From JBEGQX01 sp041180805 (lineage in GTDB: Bacteria; Planctomycetota; Planctomycetia; Gemmatales; Gemmataceae), in contig JBEGQX010000200.1 in the NCBI GenBank assembly GCA_041180805.1, positions 1 to 20,413 on the forward strand: a stretch of DNA of 20,413 bases, in the 5' to 3' direction. Both the position numbers and the translations under genes were made by a program. This document shows positions 1 to 7,384 of the stretch, piece after piece (positions within the stretch are counted from its first letter, which is position 1; every line of letters starts with the position of its first letter). The notes below the pieces were generated by a model. The model was given only the letters and a program-made list of their open reading frames with translations, was not told the DNA's origin and searched no databases.

Positions 1-1174
1 GACGGCCACCCTGATTACTGTAATGAGGATAATGCCAGTACAAGGTTCGCTCTTGATTTTTCGCAGGGTCTGCCAAAACACTTTTCAGGCTAACACCGTC
101 CACTTTTCCCGCATGAGTAATCCCGCACAGGTCAAGAATGGTGGGAAAAAGATCCACACTGCACGCCACCGCTTTGGTTTTCGTATCTGCCTTGGTAAAC
201 CCCGGCACGCGAGCCAGCATGGAAACCCGAACCCCACCTTCGTAAAGGTAGCCTTTGCCTTCCCTTAATGGAGCGTTGCTTGTGGCAGGGGTGTTCGGCC
301 CCTCAACCACACTCAGACCACCGTTATCCGAGGTGAAAAAGATGGCGGTATTTTTATCCAACCCCAACTGCTCCACCTTTTTTATCACCCGGCCTGCCGC
401 CTCATCCATGCTTTGAACCATCGCGGCATATACCGGATTACTCTGGGAACCCGGCCTTCCACCTTTGGGATAGGAATCGATCATTTCCTGCTTTGCCCGC
501 ATAGGCGTGTGCACTGAGTAATGAGGCAGATAAAGGAAGAAGGGCTTTTCCTTGTTGGTTTCGAGGAATTTCTCCGCCTCCAGAGCAAGGCGATCGGGAA
601 GATATTCACCCGCCTTGGCATCCTGAAGACCGGGCATGAATTTCCCCTGAGCGTTCTTGAATGGGGCGAAATAGCTGGCGGGTGTACCTGTATGGTCGCC
701 AGAGATATTCACCTGAAACCCCTGCTCTGTGGGACTGTAGCCTTGACCCCCCAAATGCCATTTCCCAATATGACCGGTGACATAGCCTTTTTGCCTTAAC
801 GCCTCGGCAATGGTTACTTCCTCCAATGGCAACTGCCGGGCTATTTCCGGACGCTTCAGTTTCTGAGCGGGGAGATCGCCACGGCCTGGCAACCAGTCTG
901 TAAGGTTCAAGCGCGCAGGATATTTACCAGTCATGATGCTGGCGCGAGTTGGCGAACACACAGGGCAGGCAGCGTAAAAATCCTGGAACTGCAAACCTGT
1001 CTTCGCAAACGCATCCAGATTCGGGGTGCGGTAATATTTACTGCCATAACAACCAAGGTCATTCCGACCCAGGTCATCAATCACAAACAAAATCACATTT
1101 TTCGTGGCAGGCTCTGCAGCCTGAAGGGCTGACCCAAATAGACAGATAAAAAGGCCAAAACTCCATCTCAACAT
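1..1174 (-). CDS. Secreted sulfatase (arylsulfatase family), C-terminus beyond left edge
   Basis: This frame is open from the ATG at 1174 to the left edge, giving 391 residues; the family usually has 450-500, so the C-terminus is missing only because the window ends. Residues 1-19 form a signal peptide (short basic start, then a hydrophobic run ending in ALQA). The mature part opens with NVILFVIDDLG, whose two Asp are calcium ligands. Residues 73-77 read CSPTR, matching the C-X-P-X-R signature whose Cys is converted to formylglycine by a separate maturase. GHIGKWHLG (Lys138, His140) and TSDNGG are the other active-site blocks. Family knowledge says it hydrolyses a sulfate ester outside the cytoplasm, possibly on sulfated polysaccharide; the substrate cannot be read from sequence. 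It lies 98 bp downstream of the PHP-domain gene on the same strand, so co-transcription is plausible. Confidence 0.93.
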   Translation of the reverse strand, partial: MLRWSFGLFICLFGSALQAAEPATKNVILFVIDDLGRNDLGCYGSKYYRTPNLDAFAKTGLQFQDFYAACPVCSPTRASIMTGKYPARLNLTDWLPGRGDLPAQKLKRPEIARQLPLEEVTIAEALRQKGYVTGHIGKWHLGGQGYSPTEQGFQVNISGDHTGTPASYFAPFKNAQGKFMPGLQDAKAGEYLPDRLALEAEKFLETNKEKPFFLYLPHYSVHTPMRAKQEMIDSYPKGGRPGSQSNPVYAAMVQSMDEAAGRVIKKVEQLGLDKNTAIFFTSDNGGLSVVEGPNTPATSNAPLREGKGYLYEGGVRVSMLARVPGFTKADTKTKAVACSVDLFPTILDLCGITHAGKVDGVSLKSVLADPAKNQERTLYWHYPHYSNQGGR

Positions 1175-1272
1175 ACCGTACTTCACTTTCCAATTCGGCT
1201 ATCAGGCAGGATCTTCAACTGTACCAGAAAACTACGATGCTTCCAGAGCAATAGGATGCAGCAGAATACCGT

Positions 1273-2574
1273 TTATTTTGCCAAAGGCACCACCGGTTGA
1301 GTCCAGGCAGTTTCCATATCACCCTTTTCCGCAGGATTTGGATGTGCCTTGGTGGAAATCACCTTGGCCCTGACATAGAGTTCCCTGCCATTCATCTTGT
1401 AAATGGGATTGGACCCATCCACCTCATTAAGAACCTGACCGACATCGGCCCCATAAGTGCGAGAAACAATGACCGGTAGGCCATCCTTGTCCAAAACCGG
1501 CTGGCCATCCAGGACAGCTCCCTTCAAGGTGCCTATGAACTGGGTTCTATATTGAACATTAGCCTGGGCCTTTACCTTGATGGAAAGAGTGCCGTTTTCA
1601 AATGTCACTTCCTCCAACTCCACCCCGTTCGATGCGTAAAAATCTCCACGGTTCATGGCCATCAACAAATCCTCTTCCTTTAATTTATCCGACCTAACCA
1701 TGACCCACCCTCTACCGGGGTTCACCTTTCCTAGCCCATATTCGTGGTACGTATGGGAGTCATCCGTTGCGACCGCATAAAGAATAGGCATATTCAACTT
1801 GCCTATCCTGAGAGAGTTGGCGATATCCCAAAGCCTTTCGCAAGAAGGAACATCTTTGTCGCCCTTGTTGCGAACTGTGGGGTGGCCATTATAAACTTCG
1901 AAGTACCGTAATTCCTCGCAGGCAGCCATGTCCTCTGCCGGGGTGGTCTTCTGAAAATTGGGATGATTCAGAAAACCAATGGCGACTTTTTGATTCTGAT
2001 TTGACTGTTGCTGCACATTCCTGAGGTTCACCTGAATGGTTTCGCGAATGGATGGCCCATCGACTGGCTTGATAGCCTTTTGAATATTGATGGCATTCAT
2101 GTGGATGGGGTTCTTGGCAAACTTGTGAGTTATTTCCTCGGCACTGATGAATTTGAACTTGCCTTCTTCTTCAAGTAATTGCCTGCATTCCGCAAGGGTT
2201 TTCAGGCGGACCTGCTTCTTGCCATCAATTTCCTTCACTTCGACCCATTTTTCCCCAAATCGCTTGAGATATTTTTCAAGCGCCTTGGCCTTTGGGGTTT
2301 CTCCCTTATAAGCTTCTTTCCATTTTTCCCCCTCGGCAATCAAGTTGTGTTCCGTCAAAGCAAGGAATTGATATCCATGGCTTTTGTACCAATCACCAAT
2401 CATGTCGGGGTAATCATCTCCATCGCTCCAAAGGGAGTGAGTGTGCAGATTGCCTTTCATGTACTTTTTGGGACCAACCGCCAAGGAAGCCAATTTACCC
2501 TGGGATTTTTGTTCCACTAAAAGAATGGCCCCAAAAACCACGGCAACCGCAAGAAACACAAGTGACTTTTTCAT
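1273..2574 (-). CDS. Exported PHP-domain metal-dependent phosphoesterase-like protein
   Basis: A 433-residue protein. The frame could extend to a TTG at 2637, but the ATG at 2574 gives a proper signal or anchor sequence (MKKSLVFLAVAVVFGAILLV), so it is preferred. PHP-type metal motifs are clear: NLHTH (His44, His46), LALTEHN (Glu75, His76), EEITH, FLNHPN, and ATDDSH in the second half. PHP domains bind two or three divalent metals and cleave phosphoester bonds; membrane-anchored or secreted members of this kind are common in planctomycetes but their substrates are unknown. The segment after the metal site (roughly the last 120 residues) is beta-rich. It lies downstream of the DUF1559 gene but behind a terminator, and just upstream of the sulfatase. 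The fold is well supported; the reaction is inferred. Confidence 0.85.
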   Translation of the reverse strand: MKKSLVFLAVAVVFGAILLVEQKSQGKLASLAVGPKKYMKGNLHTHSLWSDGDDYPDMIGDWYKSHGYQFLALTEHNLIAEGEKWKEAYKGETPKAKALEKYLKRFGEKWVEVKEIDGKKQVRLKTLAECRQLLEEEGKFKFISAEEITHKFAKNPIHMNAINIQKAIKPVDGPSIRETIQVNLRNVQQQSNQNQKVAIGFLNHPNFQKTTPAEDMAACEELRYFEVYNGHPTVRNKGDKDVPSCERLWDIANSLRIGKLNMPILYAVATDDSHTYHEYGLGKVNPGRGWVMVRSDKLKEEDLLMAMNRGDFYASNGVELEEVTFENGTLSIKVKAQANVQYRTQFIGTLKGAVLDGQPVLDKDGLPVIVSRTYGADVGQVLNEVDGSNPIYKMNGRELYVRAKVISTKAHPNPAEKGDMETAWTQPVVPLAK

Positions 2575-2643
2575 GGTTATAACCTGGATTTTTTGATTCA
2601 AAACCTGAAAGAACATTAACCCAGCCAGGTCACCCAAACAAAC

Positions 2644-2670
2644 AAAAAGCCCGGCATTACTGCCGGGCTT
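2644..2670 (-). terminator. Intrinsic terminator after the DUF1559 gene
   Basis: A perfect 10-bp stem (AAGCCCGGCA / TGCCGGGCTT) with a TTAC loop at 2647-2670. On the minus strand it is followed by a short T run (2644-2648). It lies 29 bp past the DUF1559 stop codon and before the PHP gene, so the two are probably separate transcripts. Confidence 0.85.
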
Positions 2671-2698
2671 CGCATGAAACTTTTATTTCCAAATAAAG

Positions 2699-3709
2699 TT
2701 ACTCGTTGGTAATTACCTCATCACCCGCTCGGGTAACCATGCTGGCAAGATTTTTCAGAGATGCATTTTCACCTAAAAACCTAACTGAACCATCCGCAAA
2801 GGCGAAGTTGGCCCCCCCGGAATGAAAACTGTAAAAGAGGTGTCCCCACTCATTGGAATTGTTGATCTTCATGGTTCCGGGAATATTACCTGCCGAAACA
2901 TGCCATGGTGCACGCTGGCCAATTCCGTATGCATTGTCGGTGGTTGCCCAAGCTCCACCCCTGGCACGATAGCGCAAGGTGCCAGTATAGGTGACAGGGT
3001 ACATGGTACTGCCCCTCCAAACATCCTCACGCCCGGCACATTCACCAATTAGAATCGTGTTGCTGGTTCCATCAGTTATGTCATTGATTCGATTTGTATA
3101 GTTGGGAGTCCAAGGCGGCGTGGTAGTGGTGTCCTGACCATGCCAGCAAAGTGCTCCGCGAAGATCCCTTCCCGCGGGAATCCTGTCGGCTACCGCAAGC
3201 TCATTGTTGATTTCCCAGAAAACTCCAACCGGGGCAAAGTAGTCACCACAGCCACCTTCTTTGTTTACCACCTGCATACCATTGGGGGTCATTACCGCCA
3301 CAGTTTCTGGTTTATTCTGCATGCGCGGCTGAACAGGAGTTGAGGGACAGTTCATGATCTTCAACTGAGCTTTTACAATGTCCTGATTTGGGGGAACCCA
3401 CCAGTTGTAATACATATTGTAACTTGCAAGGCGGTTGGCTTCTTCCAAGTAAGGAAGAATGAATACCACCCAGTTATGCCACATAATGTTTGGGTCAGCC
3501 TTATCGGTGTAAGCCAGGGGAAACTTTTGATTTGTGTTCTCGTAATTCAACAGCGCCAGAGAAATTTGTTTAATGTGGTTGGCACAACGCATTCTGCTTG
3601 CGGCCTCGCGCACTTTTTGCACCGCGGGCAATAGCAACCCAATCAAAATGGCAATGATGGCTATAACCACCAGTAACTCGATGAGTGTAAATGCCTTCTT
3701 TTTATTCAT
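2699..3709 (-). CDS. DUF1559 domain protein with type IV prepilin-like N-terminus
   Basis: A 336-residue protein starting at the ATG at 3709, chosen because GGGAGAGG lies a few bases upstream; an in-frame TTG at 3724 is less likely. The N-terminus KKKAFTLIELLVVIAIIAIL is a class III prepilin signal: cleavage is expected before Phe7, although position -1 is Ala rather than the usual Gly, with the conserved Glu at +5. The hydrophobic helix is followed by the DUF1559 block (RMRCANHIKQISLALLNYEN) and ends with the H-X9-DG motif: HSGG, then FAFADGSVRF. This family is greatly expanded in planctomycetes. The proteins are thought to be pseudopilins or surface filament-like proteins, but their function is not established. 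A single-gene unit with its own terminator. Confidence 0.95.
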   Translation of the reverse strand: MNKKKAFTLIELLVVIAIIAILIGLLLPAVQKVREAASRMRCANHIKQISLALLNYENTNQKFPLAYTDKADPNIMWHNWVVFILPYLEEANRLASYNMYYNWWVPPNQDIVKAQLKIMNCPSTPVQPRMQNKPETVAVMTPNGMQVVNKEGGCGDYFAPVGVFWEINNELAVADRIPAGRDLRGALCWHGQDTTTTPPWTPNYTNRINDITDGTSNTILIGECAGREDVWRGSTMYPVTYTGTLRYRARGGAWATTDNAYGIGQRAPWHVSAGNIPGTMKINNSNEWGHLFYSFHSGGANFAFADGSVRFLGENASLKNLASMVTRAGDEVITNE

Positions 3710-3742
3710 TTCCTCTCCCGGCAAATATGACCTTCCTCATTA

Positions 3743-3765
3743 GACGATGGGTACGGCCAAAGTTC
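3743..3765 (-). promoter_or_regulatory. Possible ECF-type promoter of the DUF1559 gene
   Basis: Read on the minus strand, GAAC (3765-3762) is followed after 15 bp by CGTC (3746-3743), resembling the GAAC / CGTC elements recognised by many ECF sigma factors. The putative start would be about 25-30 bp before the gene. A very similar sequence precedes htrA at 7286-7310. Spacing is slightly short, so this is tentative. Confidence 0.3.
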
Positions 3766-3801
3766 ACCGATATTTTTAATTATTTTGGTGTATTAAAAAA
3801 A

Positions 3802-3872
3802 CTGGGGAACTAGGATTCGAACCTAGACTAACTGGTTCAGAGCCAGTCGTGCTACCGTTACACCATTCCCCA
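3802..3872 (-). tRNA. tRNA-Gln (anticodon CUG)
   Basis: The minus strand folds as a full cloverleaf of 71 nt. The acceptor arms TGGGGAA / TTCCCCA pair over all 7 bp with discriminator G; the D stem is GTG / CAC; the anticodon stem ACTGG / CCAGT encloses loop CTCTGAA with anticodon CTG, reading CAG; the T stem CTAGG / CCTAG encloses TTCGAAT. UGGGG at the 5' end is typical of glutamine tRNA. CCA is not encoded: the next bases are a run of seven T (3801-3795 on the minus strand), which probably ends transcription, so CCA must be added enzymatically. Confidence 0.97.
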
Positions 3873-3896
3873 AGAAGAATCCAAGATACTAACAAT

Positions 3897-3924
3897 ATAT
3901 TACAAAAGTTCCCTTGGGGATCAA
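3897..3924 (-). promoter_or_regulatory. Sigma-70-like promoter of the tRNA-Gln gene
   Basis: On the minus strand TTGATC (3924-3919) and TAATAT (3902-3897) are separated by 16 bp. The predicted start lies near 3890, about 18 bp before the mature tRNA 5' end. Confidence 0.55.
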
Positions 3925-4014
3925 TTCTTCTTTAAAACCATGCCATAAAACGCTTTAAACAATGCTCGAAGCTGTTAGAATGCCTCTTCTTCACGCCCGG
4001 AGCCCTCAACCAAC

Positions 4015-6084
4015 ATGGTATCATCTGATTCCCAGCAGATTGATTTGCTTTTAAGCATTTGGGAAACCAAAGCGCTTCAAGGGGAAGAAACCAATCCAGA
4101 AGTGCTCTGCAAAAACCATCCCCATCTTTTGCCAGAACTTAAAGCAAAAATCACTGCTCTTAAAAAAATGACCTGGGTTGGGAACACTTCCACGAATCGG
4201 ATGACCATCCGCTACAACTCAGGGGATACTCCCCTTCCCGGAATCAGGCTGGAAAAACTGATCGGTACAGGTGGTTCCGGCGAGGTTTGGCATTCCACAA
4301 GCCAGGAGTTGGGCGAAATTGCCATTAAAATCGTTCCCATGGAAAAGCAATCCGCGCATACCGAACTTCTGGCTTTGGAGTGGTTATCCCAATTGCAGCA
4401 TAAGAATCTTCTGCGCATTTTCAAAACCATTCAGGAAAAAGATTACCTGTTTGTGTTGATGGAACTTGCACAGGAAACGCTGTACGACCATTTTCAAAAT
4501 TTACGGAGCCAAGGCCAACAAGGAATTCAATGGGAGACCCTTTATCCCTGGATACAGCAAGCCGCTCTGGCGTTGGACTTCCTTCATCAACCAATCCACG
4601 GGCCGGAAAGAAAATCCTTTCAACACAGGGATGTGAAACCCCAGAACCTCCTGCTTGTGGATGGGAAGTTAAAGGTGGCAGATTTCGGTCTTGCCAGGTT
4701 ACACGCCCACAGCCTTACCAGCCACACCGGTGCCCTGACACTGGGATATGCCGCCCCTGAATTTCTTGATGGTAAAACCCACCTTCACAGCGACCAGTAC
4801 AGCCTGGCATGTTCCATGATTCAATTATTATCCGGTCATCTTCCATTTGAAGGAACCTCCGCACAAGTGGTTCAGGGGCATTTGCATGGAAAACCAAACC
4901 TTGAAGGGGTTCCACTTTCCATGCACTCCGCGCTGGCAAAGGCTTTGGCCAAAAAACCAAAACATCGCTGGCCATCCTGCCAGGAATTCATTCACCATTT
5001 GAATCAAGGCACGCGCTTGACATTCTTTGAAAGAAGAAAGGTGCTTTCAGCAATGGGAGTATTTGCCGCCACAGCCACAGGAATAGCAGGCTACAAAAGT
5101 TGGTTTGGCAACTCCCGGCAGCATGAAGAACCCAAGTGGCCTAAAAAGCTGGAGGAACCAAAGTTTCTTTTCAGGCTGACACCGCAGCATCATTTATCAC
5201 CCGCAAGAGAAATCGCCTTCACCTTGCTTTCAGATGAAAATCATGGCAGCGATGTTTTCGGTTTTTCGAATGGGTCGTATGGTCCCGCACTTTGGAATAT
5301 GGCCAAAGGCAAAAGAGTTCATGCTTTTGGCAAAGATTATGGTGGCGCTTGTGCTTGTGTTGCCCCTTTGGAAATGGGGTTGGCGGCTTCCGGTTCCGAC
5401 CTGAAAACCATTACGGTATGGAACCTTCGCACACTGGAGAAAGTATGCGACCTGGAAGGCCATCGGTCCTCCGTCAACTGCGTGCGGTTCTCGCCCGAGG
5501 GTTCAAGATTGGTCTCCAGTGCCTGCGATGGCCGGGTAAAAGTCTGGGATCATCGCAACCAAAAAGAATTATTCTCGTTCGAGACCAGTAGTCGCATAGC
5601 GTTCTCCTGCGCTTATGGCACCACTGGGGAATGGGTTGCCGCGGGTGGTTGGGATGGAAAAATAGCCATTTGGAACCTGTTGAATGGAGAAAAAAAGGAT
5701 CTTGGAAGCCACCCTGGAAAAGTCTGGCGAACCCTTTGTATGGAAGATGGCAGAACATTGATTACTTCAGGCTCGGATGGATTTATAAAAACATGGGACA
5801 TTCAGGGGAGCCGTGAAACCGGCAGCTTGGATCTGGGTCATGAAGTGACAGGTCTGGCACTGGTGGAAAGAAAAATCCTGGCAGCGGGAGGAGATTCAAA
5901 AATCCACATTTTCCGCATTCAAGATATGAAAAAAATCACCACTATGGAAGGTCCTGCAGACATTGAATGCATCGGTCTGTTTCGGGTCTTCAGCGATTTC
6001 ATTTGTATGACCGTTGGCACCAAGGCGAATGGTTTTTATGTGTATGGCCTGCCCATGGATTTTGAAAAAACGATCGTCAGCTAA
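4015..6084 (+). CDS. Membrane-anchored Ser/Thr protein kinase fused to a WD40 propeller
   Basis: A 689-residue protein. Residues 1-60 are a helical N-terminal extension of the type common in planctomycete kinases. The Hanks-type kinase domain spans about 75-335: glycine loop GTGGSGEV (84-91), catalytic Lys105 in AIKI, HRDVKPQN (Asp206 catalytic), DFG (223-225) and AAPEF (246-250), so all key residues are intact and it should be active. A single hydrophobic segment (about 344-360, VLSAMGVFAATATGIAGY) suggests membrane anchoring with the kinase inside. Residues 385-689 hold WD40-like blades, clearest at 480-513 (LEGH...VKVWD), 540-554 and 583-596, probably a binding platform. A TAGAAT -10-like box sits at 3976-3981; the ribosome site is weak. 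The 3' end overlaps the convergent cysteine protein gene by 8 bp. Targets are unknown. Confidence 0.95.
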   Translation: MVSSDSQQIDLLLSIWETKALQGEETNPEVLCKNHPHLLPELKAKITALKKMTWVGNTSTNRMTIRYNSGDTPLPGIRLEKLIGTGGSGEVWHSTSQELGEIAIKIVPMEKQSAHTELLALEWLSQLQHKNLLRIFKTIQEKDYLFVLMELAQETLYDHFQNLRSQGQQGIQWETLYPWIQQAALALDFLHQPIHGPERKSFQHRDVKPQNLLLVDGKLKVADFGLARLHAHSLTSHTGALTLGYAAPEFLDGKTHLHSDQYSLACSMIQLLSGHLPFEGTSAQVVQGHLHGKPNLEGVPLSMHSALAKALAKKPKHRWPSCQEFIHHLNQGTRLTFFERRKVLSAMGVFAATATGIAGYKSWFGNSRQHEEPKWPKKLEEPKFLFRLTPQHHLSPAREIAFTLLSDENHGSDVFGFSNGSYGPALWNMAKGKRVHAFGKDYGGACACVAPLEMGLAASGSDLKTITVWNLRTLEKVCDLEGHRSSVNCVRFSPEGSRLVSSACDGRVKVWDHRNQKELFSFETSSRIAFSCAYGTTGEWVAAGGWDGKIAIWNLLNGEKKDLGSHPGKVWRTLCMEDGRTLITSGSDGFIKTWDIQGSRETGSLDLGHEVTGLALVERKILAAGGDSKIHIFRIQDMKKITTMEGPADIECIGLFRVFSDFICMTVGTKANGFYVYGLPMDFEKTIVS

Positions 6085-6388
6085 CCATGTTCAGCGAACG
6101 CAGAAAGTTCGCCTCCAAGTCCAGCCGGCGTTTCAGCTCGCTTGATGATTTGCCGCGGGCAAGGTCAAAAACGGCGGGCACTGCAAGGGTCTCTCCCGCT
6201 ATGGTTCGGCATTTCTTATGCCTTTCCATGCTGCTTGCAAATTCCCCGCCCAGACATTTGTCACAGCAGATGGAATAGGTCTTTAGTTCGGAGATAATTC
6301 CATCGGTCCAATGCGAGGCGATCTTGTAATGGGCAAGTTCCGCGCAGCCGGGGCTGATGCATCGAATAGTGTAAGGTTTCATTGGCAT
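6077..6388 (-). CDS. Small cysteine-rich, probably metal-binding protein, coupled to rnc
   Basis: A protein of 103 residues (101 if the second ATG at 6382 is used). I do not recognise a named family. Cysteines are arranged as C10-X4-C15 ... C42-X2-C45, with an extra Cys41 before the second pair and Cys60, which suggests a zinc- or iron-binding knuckle; the C-terminal third is charged and helical (DLARGKSSSELKRRLDLEA). It starts 5 bp after the rnc stop codon with no good ribosome site of its own, so translational coupling to rnc is likely. Its 3' end overlaps the end of the kinase gene by 8 bp on the opposite strand. The same cysteine spacing, C-X2-PG-C then C-X2-C after 26 residues, appears in the TPR protein at 19104-19721. 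A regulatory or RNA-related role is possible but not shown. Confidence 0.75.
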   Translation of the reverse strand: MPMKPYTIRCISPGCAELAHYKIASHWTDGIISELKTYSICCDKCLGGEFASSMERHKKCRTIAGETLAVPAVFDLARGKSSSELKRRLDLEANFLRSLNMVS

Positions 6389-6393
6389 GAAAG

Positions 6394-7122
6394 TTAGTGC
6401 TCAAACGGAGGTTGTTGGCCCTGAAAGACAGCAAGCGCGTTCATGGCAGCTCTTTGTTCAGCTTCTTTTTTATTCTTTGCCCAGGCGCCGGGGAAGGTTT
6501 TGCCATTTACCACCGCAGCCATCTTGAAGCATTTGCTGTGGTCCGGCCCGTTTTCATCCAACAATATATATTGGGGTGTGGAACCATAATCCTTCTGTGC
6601 CATTTGCTGGAGCAGGGATTTGGCATTATTCTTCAGGTCGCTGTTAGCCACCTCGTCGATAATTGGGACCAGATGCCTCAGGGCAAATTCCCTGGCGGAA
6701 TCAAAACCAGAATCCAGGTAGATGGCCCCCAATAAAGATTCGAAGGCATCTGCCAGCACATTGACTGGCAAGTTTTCAACCTCACGTGTGGAGCCACGAC
6801 CCATGAAGAGGTATTTCCCGAGATTTAATTTGGAACTGATTGCAGCACAAGTCGGCCGGCTAACAACCACGGACTTTACCTTGGTCATATCCCCTTCCTG
6901 AAACTCCGGAAAATGGAGATATAACCGTTCGCAGCAAACCAGACCCAGAATGGCATCCCCCAAAAATTCCAATCTCTCGTTAGAGGACAATCTGGAATCC
7001 ACCCCCGAAGCATGGGCCAACGCGCTTCTTAGTAAATCCAACTGTCCAAAACGGTAGCCAATGGCTTCCTGGCATTCCTCCATCACTTGAATTTCTTTTT
7101 TTGAAAATGAACCGGGCGCCAT
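6394..7122 (-). CDS. rnc: Ribonuclease III
   Basis: A 242-residue protein from the ATG at 7122; the frame continues to a TTG at 7143, and an internal ATG at 7083 would be too close to the fold. RNase III cleaves double-stranded RNA in rRNA and mRNA processing. The catalytic domain has the signature NERLEFLGD (48-56) with metal ligands Glu52 and Asp56, and the second pair Asp125/Glu128 in ADAFESLLGAIYLDSG. The dsRNA-binding domain covers about residues 168-238, ending in the typical KNKKEAEQRAAMNAL helix. Length is normal. It is first in a two-gene unit with the cysteine protein, 5 bp downstream. A TATAAT box lies upstream at 7182-7187. Confidence 0.95.
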   Translation of the reverse strand: MAPGSFSKKEIQVMEECQEAIGYRFGQLDLLRSALAHASGVDSRLSSNERLEFLGDAILGLVCCERLYLHFPEFQEGDMTKVKSVVVSRPTCAAISSKLNLGKYLFMGRGSTREVENLPVNVLADAFESLLGAIYLDSGFDSAREFALRHLVPIIDEVANSDLKNNAKSLLQQMAQKDYGSTPQYILLDENGPDHSKCFKMAAVVNGKTFPGAWAKNKKEAEQRAAMNALAVFQGQQPPFEH

Positions 7123-7181
7123 CGCTGAAATCTCTGGGTACAACCACCATTGAAATTGATTGACCGACCAGAACTATAAGT

Positions 7182-7187
7182 ATTATA
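7182..7187 (-). promoter_or_regulatory. -10 box (TATAAT) for the rnc unit
   Basis: A perfect TATAAT on the minus strand at 7187-7182, 60 bp before the chosen rnc start. No good -35 is found at 17 bp (CCTGTG), so an activator or another element may contribute. A small perfect hairpin (ATGGCA-TTTT-TGCCAT, 7216-7231) lies just upstream. Confidence 0.45.
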
Positions 7188-7285
7188 AGAACTTACACAG
7201 ATTACACAGGGGAATATGGCATTTTTGCCATGTATCCATATAGACGATCACTCATGGAAAAAGTTCAAAAAAATGAATTGATGGC

Positions 7286-7310
7286 GAACTTTTCATGACC
7301 GCCCATCGTA
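7286..7310 (+). promoter_or_regulatory. Possible ECF-type promoter of htrA
   Basis: GAAC (7286-7289) and CGTA (7307-7310) are separated by 17 bp, as in many ECF sigma factor promoters. This would place the start near 7316 with a leader of about 70 nt. Stress-responsive ECF control of htrA/degP genes is well known in other bacteria, which supports but does not prove the call. Confidence 0.4.
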
Positions 7311-7384
7311 GAGAAGTATTGGTACACCATCTACAATGAGGTACCACCTGAGGGACAGGTTTAATTTGAAAATTGGAGGAAACC

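Noticed and set aside
23..1149. Several short plus-strand frames over the left edge
   Set aside because: They are shadows of the sulfatase, whose signal peptide and catalytic motifs are clear on the minus strand.
7202..7231. Direct repeat TTACACAGATTACACAGG and hairpin near the rnc promoter as a regulatory site
   Set aside because: The repeat is short and imperfect, and the hairpin has only a 6-bp stem without a terminator T run on a relevant transcript; not enough to call a site.
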